In this document: in pieces, positions 1 through 3,972 of the stretch
Position numbering within the stretch: position 1 is the first letter of the stretch
Layout: each line of letters starts with the position of its first letter
Source of the DNA: Acidimicrobiia bacterium
GTDB taxonomy: Bacteria; Actinomycetota; Acidimicrobiia; Acidimicrobiales; Iamiaceae
Direction: 5' to 3'
Assembly: GCA_019247975.1 (NCBI GenBank)
Contig: JAFBAD010000145.1
Location: 1 to 6,268, forward strand
DNA: 6,268 nt
The notes under the pieces: model-generated
The model's input: the letters and a program-made list of their open reading frames with translations, nothing else
The model's database searches: none
Told to the model about the DNA's origin: nothing
Translations under genes and position numbers: made by a program

Positions 1-322
1 AGTAGAAGATCGGCAGCTCGTACCAGTCCGGGTCGACCTCGAGGCCCCGGGCCCGCCGAGCGGTGGCGACGTGGTCCTCGAAGGCGTAGAAGTCCCGGAT
101 CGAGGGCGGCACGCCGATCGGCGCGAGCAGCCGCACCGACGGGCGCGCCACCGGCGGCCCGATTGCCTCGGGCGCACGCCGGCTCATCGCCGCCTCGATG
201 AGCTCGCTCTGCGCGCCGGCCGCCGACGCGTCGCCGCGCGCGAACGGCGTGAGCTGGTCGTCGGGTCCGACGACGCCGGCCCACACGGAGCCGTCGCCGT
301 CGACGTATCGGGCGAGGTGCAC
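1..322 (-). CDS. Fumarylacetoacetate hydrolase (FAH) family protein, N-terminal 107 codons, cut by window edge
   Basis: By context this is the last enzyme of tyrosine catabolism, a cytosolic metal-dependent hydrolase cleaving fumarylacetoacetate to fumarate and acetoacetate. My translation from GTG at 322 to the window edge is open throughout. It begins VHLARYVDGDGSVWAGVV, the usual opening of short bacterial FAH-family proteins. Residues 66-107 carry the family signature: LAPIGVPPSIRDFYAFEDHV, then a WYELPIFY stretch. Asp77 and His84 have the same seven-residue spacing as the metal ligand Asp126 and catalytic His133 of mammalian FAH. The GTG shares its G with the last base of the upstream homogentisate dioxygenase stop codon (TAGTG), which suggests translational coupling. 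There is no clear ribosome binding site. The family also contains 2-hydroxyhepta-2,4-diene-1,7-dioate isomerases and acylpyruvases; the operon favours fumarylacetoacetate as substrate, but the catalytic C-terminal part is not visible. Confidence 0.85.
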   Translation of the reverse strand, partial: MHLARYVDGDGSVWAGVVGPDDQLTPFARGDASAAGAQSELIEAAMSRRAPEAIGPPVARPSVRLLAPIGVPPSIRDFYAFEDHVATARRARGLEVDPDWYELPIFY

Positions 323-1482
323 TACGGCGTGGCCGGTTCCGGCGTCCAGCTCTCGACGTAGCCCTCGACCTCGATGCGCGCGGCCTCGGGGCCGGGGGTC
401 AGCGGGCGGCGCGCGTCGATCATCACCGCGTACTCGTTCGCCATGCGGCGGGCGCCCCCGTTGCCGCTCGCCGCGGCCGCCGCAGCGGCGTCTCGTGCAC
501 GCGCTCCCGGTTGGGGACCGTGGTGCAGGCCGAAGGGGTGAAACGTCACCATCCCCTCGCCGATGCCGGCCCGCGAGAAGAACTCACCCCGGTGGTAGAA
601 GATCACCTCGTCGTAGTCGACGTTGCGGTGGAAGAAGGGCAGCCGCAGCGCGTCGGGGTCCTCCTCCATCGGGCGCGGTGTGAACGTGCACACGACGAAC
701 CCGTCGGACGTCCAGGTGGTGTGGGCCGACGGTGGCAGGTGGTAGCGAGGCGAGGTCACCGGCCGGATGTCGGCCACGTTCAGCCGCATCGGCGCGACGT
801 CGCCCTTCCAACCGATGACGTCGCACGGGTGGAACGAGTAGTGCACGTCGGTGCCGTACCCGTTGCGCTTGACGACGACGGTGAAGTCACCGGACTCCTC
901 GACCGCCTCCGCCTCGGGCACCTCGATGACCGCGGGGTCGAACAGCGCGTGCCGGCCGAGCAGGCCGCGCTCGGGCAGCGTGAACCTCGAGCCGTGCGCC
1001 TCGATCGCGAGCAGGACGGTCGGCGACGCGATCTCGAACCGGTAGGTCGTGCCGCGCGGGACGACGAGGTAGTCGCCGACCCGGTAGGTCAGCGGCCCGT
1101 ACTCGGTGCGCAGCAGCCCGTCGCCCTCGTGGACGAAGAAGAGCTCGTCGCCGTCGGCGTCACGCAGGAACTCGGGTCGACCCCGGACGTAGCGCTGCAC
1201 CCCGATCGACACGTCCTCGTTGCCGAGCAGCAGCAGCGGCCAGAGGTCGTCGTCGACGTTGCGCTCGTCGCTCGCCAGGCGGTTGGTGTCGTAGGCGTGG
1301 TGCACGCCGGGACCCTGGACCGAGGTCCAGTCCGTGGGCGGGTGCAGCCGGTAGAGGTGCGACGCCGGCCCGTAGAAGCCGCTGCGGCTGTGCTCCTCCT
1401 CGACCGTGCCCGGCGGCAGGTTCGTGTGGGCCTGACGGCTGGCCACCCCGCGGATCCACTGCGGGATGCCGTCAGTCGTCAC
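322..1482 (-). CDS. hmgA: Homogentisate 1,2-dioxygenase (386 aa)
   Basis: This non-heme Fe(II) enzyme opens the ring of homogentisate with O2 to give maleylacetoacetate, in the cytosol. The protein is cupin-like. Residues 1-60 contain the typical GFYGPASHLYRLHPP segment, 113-160 form the first cupin strand region (ELFFVHEGDGLL, GDYLVVPRGTTYRF), and 283-322 form the metal site. Probable iron ligands are His285, Glu292 (HRNVDYDEV) and His321 (HPFGLHHGP), matching His335, Glu341 and His371 of human HGD, but with one extra residue between the first His and the Glu. At 386 residues it is shorter than the 430-445 of the proteobacterial and human enzymes. An Ala-rich linker (residues 332-338) separates the metal site from the conserved NEYAVMIDARRPL tail. 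The GTG start at 1482 lies 2 bases after the HPPD stop. The reading frame stays open far upstream, but that part overlaps real genes in another frame and resembles no protein. No good ribosome binding site is seen, so coupling to the upstream gene is likely. Confidence 0.9.
   Translation of the reverse strand: MTTDGIPQWIRGVASRQAHTNLPPGTVEEEHSRSGFYGPASHLYRLHPPTDWTSVQGPGVHHAYDTNRLASDERNVDDDLWPLLLLGNEDVSIGVQRYVRGRPEFLRDADGDELFFVHEGDGLLRTEYGPLTYRVGDYLVVPRGTTYRFEIASPTVLLAIEAHGSRFTLPERGLLGRHALFDPAVIEVPEAEAVEESGDFTVVVKRNGYGTDVHYSFHPCDVIGWKGDVAPMRLNVADIRPVTSPRYHLPPSAHTTWTSDGFVVCTFTPRPMEEDPDALRLPFFHRNVDYDEVIFYHRGEFFSRAGIGEGMVTFHPFGLHHGPQPGARARDAAAAAAASGNGGARRMANEYAVMIDARRPLTPGPEAARIEVEGYVESWTPEPATP
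448..492 (-). other. Ala/Gly-rich low-complexity linker inside homogentisate dioxygenase
   Basis: Residues 331-345 of the dioxygenase read D, seven Ala, SGNGGARR. The run lies after the His321-Gly-Pro iron-site motif and before the conserved C-terminal NEYAVMIDARRPL segment. This is a surface loop position where family members plausibly vary in length. The DNA is a run of GCN codons (GCC, GCG, GCT), so replication slippage could explain it. The frame continues without a break on both sides. Confidence 0.6.
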
Positions 1483-1484
1483 GG

Positions 1485-2621
1485 CTACAGGTTGCCCCGC
1501 CGGGCCTGCTGGCGCTCGATCGCCTCGAACAGCGCCTTGAAGTTGCCCTCGCCGAAGCCGGTCGCACCCTCCCGCTCGATGATCTCGAAGAACACGGTCG
1601 GCCGGTCGGTCACCGTCTCGGTGAAGATCTGGAGCAGGTGACCGCCGTGGTCGCGGTCCACGAGGATCGAGAGCTCCTCGAGCGCGTCCCACGGCAGCTC
1701 GACGCCGGCCATCCGCTCCCGCGCCTCGGCGTAGTACGTGTCGGGCACATCCATGAAGCGCACGCCGCGCGCCCGCAGCGCCCGGACCGCCGTGACGATG
1801 TCGTCGGTGCGCAGCGCGATGTGCTGCACCCCGGGGGCCCCGTAGAAGTCGAGGTACTCCTCGATCTGGCTCTTCTTGCGCCCCTCGGCCGGCTCGTTGA
1901 GCGGCATCACGATGGCCGTCTCGTCGACCGACACGCCTTGGCTCCACACGACCGTCGACATCAGCGCCGAGTACTCGGTCGAGATCTGGGCATCGTCGAA
2001 GTGCACCATCTGGCCGAAGCCGAAGACCTGCTCGTAGAAGTGCACCCACCGGTCGAGGGCGCCGAGCTCCACGTTGCCGACCACGTGGTCGAGTGCCGCG
2101 ATCCCGACCGCCGGACCGACCGGCGCGGTGAGATCCGTGGTCTCGAACTGTGGAGCAAACGGGCCGTCGTAACGGCTGCGGTCGAGCAACGTGTGCACGG
2201 TGTCGCCGTACGTGGCGATCGCAGCGTGGCGGATGGTGCCGTGGTCGTCGGTGTCGTGTGCCGGCGGTCGCAGGCCGGTCCCGCCCCGCTGGAGCGCGGC
2301 CTCGTAGGACGCGTCGACGTCGTCGACCAGGAACGCGATGTCGCGGATCCCGTCGCCGTGGCGGCGGACGTGGTCGGCGATGGGCGAGTCCGGGTGCAGC
2401 GCGCCGCTGACCATGAACCGCACAGAGCCCTGCTGCAGCAGGTAGGACACGCGATCGGTGCGGCCGGTCTCGGGTCCGGCGTAGGCAACCGGTGCGAAGC
2501 CGAACGCCGAGCAGAGGAAGCCGGCGAACGTGCGGGCGTTGCCCACCCACCACTCGAGGTGATCGATGCCGGTCAGCCGCGGTGGTGCGACGGTGAGGTC
2601 CGGATCGTGCAGCAGCGTCAT
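1485..2621 (-). CDS. hpd: 4-hydroxyphenylpyruvate dioxygenase (378 aa)
   Basis: This Fe(II) enzyme turns 4-hydroxyphenylpyruvate and O2 into homogentisate and CO2, the committed step of the pathway. Two vicinal-oxygen-chelate (glyoxalase-like) domains are visible. Residues 16-150 (LTGIDHLEWWVGNA onward) form the non-catalytic N-domain, and 172-370 form the catalytic C-domain. The iron ligands are His179 (LDHVVGNVELG), His267 (GVQHIALRTDDI) and Glu346 (FFEIIER). The conserved C-terminal gate helix follows as GFGEGNFKALFEAIE. Length is normal for bacterial HPPDs. The segment between STEYSALMS and PLNEP (residues 222-241) seems about five residues longer than in the Streptomyces avermitilis enzyme as I remember it. 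The ATG start is supported by an AGGGAG ribosome binding site 7 bases upstream, inside the end of the preceding gene. The preceding stop is 3 bases away and the homogentisate dioxygenase GTG follows 2 bases after this stop. Confidence 0.97.
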   Translation of the reverse strand: MTLLHDPDLTVAPPRLTGIDHLEWWVGNARTFAGFLCSAFGFAPVAYAGPETGRTDRVSYLLQQGSVRFMVSGALHPDSPIADHVRRHGDGIRDIAFLVDDVDASYEAALQRGGTGLRPPAHDTDDHGTIRHAAIATYGDTVHTLLDRSRYDGPFAPQFETTDLTAPVGPAVGIAALDHVVGNVELGALDRWVHFYEQVFGFGQMVHFDDAQISTEYSALMSTVVWSQGVSVDETAIVMPLNEPAEGRKKSQIEEYLDFYGAPGVQHIALRTDDIVTAVRALRARGVRFMDVPDTYYAEARERMAGVELPWDALEELSILVDRDHGGHLLQIFTETVTDRPTVFFEIIEREGATGFGEGNFKALFEAIERQQARRGNL

Positions 2622-2624
2622 CGG

Positions 2625-3395
2625 TCAGCTCCCTCTGCGAGGGCGGTCGCGTTCGAGACCGTCCCAGAACACCTGCACCCCGTCGAGCATCTCCTCGGCT
2701 CCGCGGAGGAACCGCTCGCCGTCGAAGCCGGGCACGTCGAACGCGTCGGCCAGCTCGTCGGCGGTGTGGGCAGCGTGGTCGTCCTCGACCTCGTCGTGCC
2801 AGGTCCAGAAGGCGAGCGGCAGGTCGGGGCACTCGCGGGCCTTGAAGGCCTGGAGCCCGGCGATCAGCTCCTTCCAGAACCCGGCCGCCGCCCAGTGCTC
2901 GACCGCGTAGCTCGCCCCCTCCGCGATCGACGGGTCCTCCGAGCCGTACACCCGCAGCAGCTCGTCGCAGAAGTGGAGGGTCGACGGCGTGCCGTACTTC
3001 CGCTTGCCGAGATCGTCGAAGCCGAGGCCGAGGGGCCCACCGAAGCGCAGCAGCCACTCGAAGTGCGCGGCGCCGAAGCGGAAGCGCCCGCCGTCGACGG
3101 TGCTGTGGCCGTGGTCGGCGCGGAAGACGACGCCGAGCTCGTTCAACAGGATCTCCTTGCCTGACCGGTAGGCGTCGAGCGAGGAGGCGTTGATCACCTT
3201 GCGCAGCTGCGCCTCGATGAAGAGGTGGCTGAACACCGAGAACTGCACGGCGAGGTGACGGACCTCCTCCCGGGTGGCCACCCCCCGGGCGAACCAGCGG
3301 GTGTAGGCGTTGTCGGTGACCACCGGGTGGCCGGCCACGAGGGCGTCGGCCCGGGCTCGGAAGGTCTCGAGCGCTGTGTCCGTGACGACCGTCAT
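2625..3395 (-). CDS. Heme-oxygenase-like diiron oxidase candidate (TenA/PqqC/CADD-like fold), 256 aa
   Basis: This is predicted to be an all-helical, metal-binding oxidase of the heme-oxygenase-like fold, a group that includes CADD (p-aminobenzoate synthesis in Chlamydia), UndA (fatty acid decarboxylase) and PqqC. What I see is a helical protein with the pattern of this superfamily. FSHLFIEAQLRKVINA sits at 55-70, Glu86 in LLNELGVV, His95/His97 in RADHGHS, Glu166 in AVEHWAAAGFW, and a last metal helix FWTWHDEVEDDHAAH at 196-210. His200, Glu204 and His207 reproduce the H-x3-(D/E)-x2-H spacing of CADD and UndA, with Glu in place of the usual Asp. No signal peptide or membrane segment is seen. 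It is the promoter-proximal gene, 3 bases ahead of HPPD, so it is co-expressed with tyrosine catabolism. The substrate is unknown. Automatic annotation might call it TenA or an iron-containing redox enzyme, but I see nothing supporting thiaminase activity. The ATG at 3395 has no Shine-Dalgarno sequence and fits a leaderless start. Confidence 0.75.
   Translation of the reverse strand: MTVVTDTALETFRARADALVAGHPVVTDNAYTRWFARGVATREEVRHLAVQFSVFSHLFIEAQLRKVINASSLDAYRSGKEILLNELGVVFRADHGHSTVDGGRFRFGAAHFEWLLRFGGPLGLGFDDLGKRKYGTPSTLHFCDELLRVYGSEDPSIAEGASYAVEHWAAAGFWKELIAGLQAFKARECPDLPLAFWTWHDEVEDDHAAHTADELADAFDVPGFDGERFLRGAEEMLDGVQVFWDGLERDRPRRGS
2629..2636 (-). promoter_or_regulatory. Ribosome binding site of the HPPD gene
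   Basis: Read on the minus strand, AGAGGGAG ends 7 bases before the HPPD ATG at 2621 and lies within the last codons of the upstream oxidase gene. It is the only strong Shine-Dalgarno match at any start in this operon. That may let HPPD be translated independently of its upstream neighbour. Confidence 0.6.
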
Positions 3396-3399
3396 ACCA

Positions 3400-3420
3400 G
3401 CCAGTAGACGATCTGCTGGC
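3400..3420. promoter_or_regulatory. 21-bp near-palindrome, candidate AsnC-type operator
   Basis: The site has outer arms GCCAG and CTGGC, inner AGA and TCT, and its centre at 3410. Eight of ten arm positions pair; one of the exceptions is a G-T pairing. It covers the proposed -10 box and part of the spacer of the catabolic operon and reaches within 4 bases of the ATG. A protein bound here would directly affect polymerase access. Lrp/AsnC-family dimers bind imperfect dyads of this size, and the divergent gene encodes such a protein. The assignment of this protein to this site is inference. Confidence 0.5.
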
Positions 3421-3432
3421 CAATTCGGTCAA
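3403..3432 (-). promoter_or_regulatory. Proposed promoter of the tyrosine-catabolism operon
   Basis: On the minus strand, TTGACC (3432-3427) matches a -35 box in five of six positions. After an 18-base spacer comes TCTACT (3408-3403), a four-of-six match to TATAAT. The -10 box ends 7 bases before the ATG at 3395, so transcription would start at or next to the start codon. This agrees with the missing ribosome binding site. It is inferred from sequence only; the spacer is one base longer than ideal. Confidence 0.5.
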
Positions 3433-3433
3433 C

Positions 3434-3447
3434 AGTTTCCGAGAACT
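3434..3447. repeat. Short dyad, possible accessory regulator site
   Basis: AGTT and AACT face each other around six bases, with a further T-G near-pair, centred at 3440.5. The centre lies about 30 bases (near three helical turns) from the large palindrome and 20 bases (near two turns) from the next dyad. By itself such a short dyad could be chance; the spacing is the reason to list it. Confidence 0.25.
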
Positions 3448-3451
3448 CCGA

Positions 3452-3467
3452 ACGATCTGTAGAGATC
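3452..3467. repeat. Second candidate operator: repeated 8-mer and GATCT/AGATC dyad
   Basis: ACGATCTG at 3452-3459 repeats exactly the sequence at 3408-3415 inside the large palindrome, 44 bases away. It overlaps an inverted pair GATCT (3454-3458) and AGATC (3463-3467). The motif GTAGA followed by GATC also occurs in both places (3404-3413 and 3459-3467). The site lies about 30 bases before the regulator's start, near the -35 position of its own promoter, which would suit autoregulation. Confidence 0.4.
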
Positions 3468-3483
3468 AGCGCCCGATTCGCTG

Positions 3484-3489
3484 TACGTT
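3484..3489 (+). promoter_or_regulatory. Proposed -10 box of the AsnC-type regulator, leaderless start
   Basis: TACGTT fits the TAnnnT form of actinobacterial -10 boxes and ends 6 bases before the ATG at 3496, the spacing expected when transcription starts at the A of the ATG. No Shine-Dalgarno sequence is present. I see no convincing -35 box; the 3454-3467 dyad lies about where it should be. Confidence 0.4.
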
Positions 3490-3495
3490 CTGCTC

Positions 3496-3972
3496 ATGTT
3501 GCCCACCGGGATCGATGAGCTGGACGCCAGGCTGATCACGGGCCTGGCCGAGACGCCGCGGGCCGGGGTGATGGAGCTCGCCCGGCAGCTCGGCGTGGCG
3601 CGGGGAACGATACAAGCGCGCCTGGACAAGCTGCAGGCGCGCGGGGTCATCACCGGGTTCGACCCGGACCTCCACCTCGAGACGCTCGGCTACGAGGTGC
3701 TCGCCTTCGTCACCCTCGAGATCGCGCAGGGCCGGCTCTCCGACGTCGTCGACCACCTCGCCGACATCCCCGAGGTGATCGAGGCCCACTCCACCACCGG
3801 TCCGGGTGACCTCCACTGCCGGATCGTGGCTCGGACGAACGAGCACCTGCAGAACGTCATCAACCGCGTGCTCGAGGTGAACGGCATCGTGCGCACGTCG
3901 ACCCAGATCGCGCTGACCGAGCAGATCGGCTTCCGCGTCCTGCCCCTCGTCGCGCAGCTGATCCCGCGCTAG
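3496..3972 (+). CDS. Lrp/AsnC family transcriptional regulator (158 aa)
   Basis: This is a DNA-binding protein that usually works as dimers or octamers and responds to small molecules, often amino acids or aromatic intermediates. Residues 7-55 are the helix-turn-helix domain (IDELDARLITGLAETPRAG, then LARQLGVARGTIQARLDKLQ with the recognition helix near 36-47, ending in GVITGF). Residues 66-140 form the ligand-binding RAM domain, containing TGPGDLHCRIVART with the Gly-Asp turn at 104-105. Length is normal for the family. It is divergent from the tyrosine-catabolism operon with 100 bases between the start codons, so control of that operon and of itself is likely; the effector may be tyrosine, 4-hydroxyphenylpyruvate or homogentisate, but sequence alone cannot tell. 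The ATG chosen gives the correct family N-terminus and appears leaderless. Its TAG stop overlaps the stop of the convergent transporter gene. Confidence 0.93.
   Translation: MLPTGIDELDARLITGLAETPRAGVMELARQLGVARGTIQARLDKLQARGVITGFDPDLHLETLGYEVLAFVTLEIAQGRLSDVVDHLADIPEVIEAHSTTGPGDLHCRIVARTNEHLQNVINRVLEVNGIVRTSTQIALTEQIGFRVLPLVAQLIPR
3969..3972. other. CTAG shared by two convergent stop codons
   Basis: Bases 3970-3972 are the TAG stop of the AsnC-type regulator on the plus strand. Bases 3971-3969 read TAG on the minus strand and end the transporter gene. There is no room for a terminator between the genes, so each transcript must run into its neighbour in antisense or end inside it. Confidence 0.95.

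Noticed and set aside
71..361. Small plus-strand frame at the left edge
   Set aside because: It lies opposite the FAH N-terminus, which has recognisable conserved motifs.
511..3164. Two long plus-strand open frames (511-1641 and 1638-3164) antisense to the catabolic genes
   Set aside because: They are rich in Val, Arg, Asp and Glu, the typical mirror of high-GC codon use, and lie opposite well-supported enzymes.
322..3432. A 1036-codon open frame on the minus strand
   Set aside because: Only its last 386 codons are real (homogentisate dioxygenase). The rest crosses the oxidase and HPPD genes out of frame and is Arg/Pro/Gly-rich with no family resemblance.
3421..3480. A rho-independent terminator or riboswitch in the divergent intergenic region
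   Set aside because: The dyads are not GC-rich stems followed by a T run, and both genes start about at the promoter, leaving no leader RNA.
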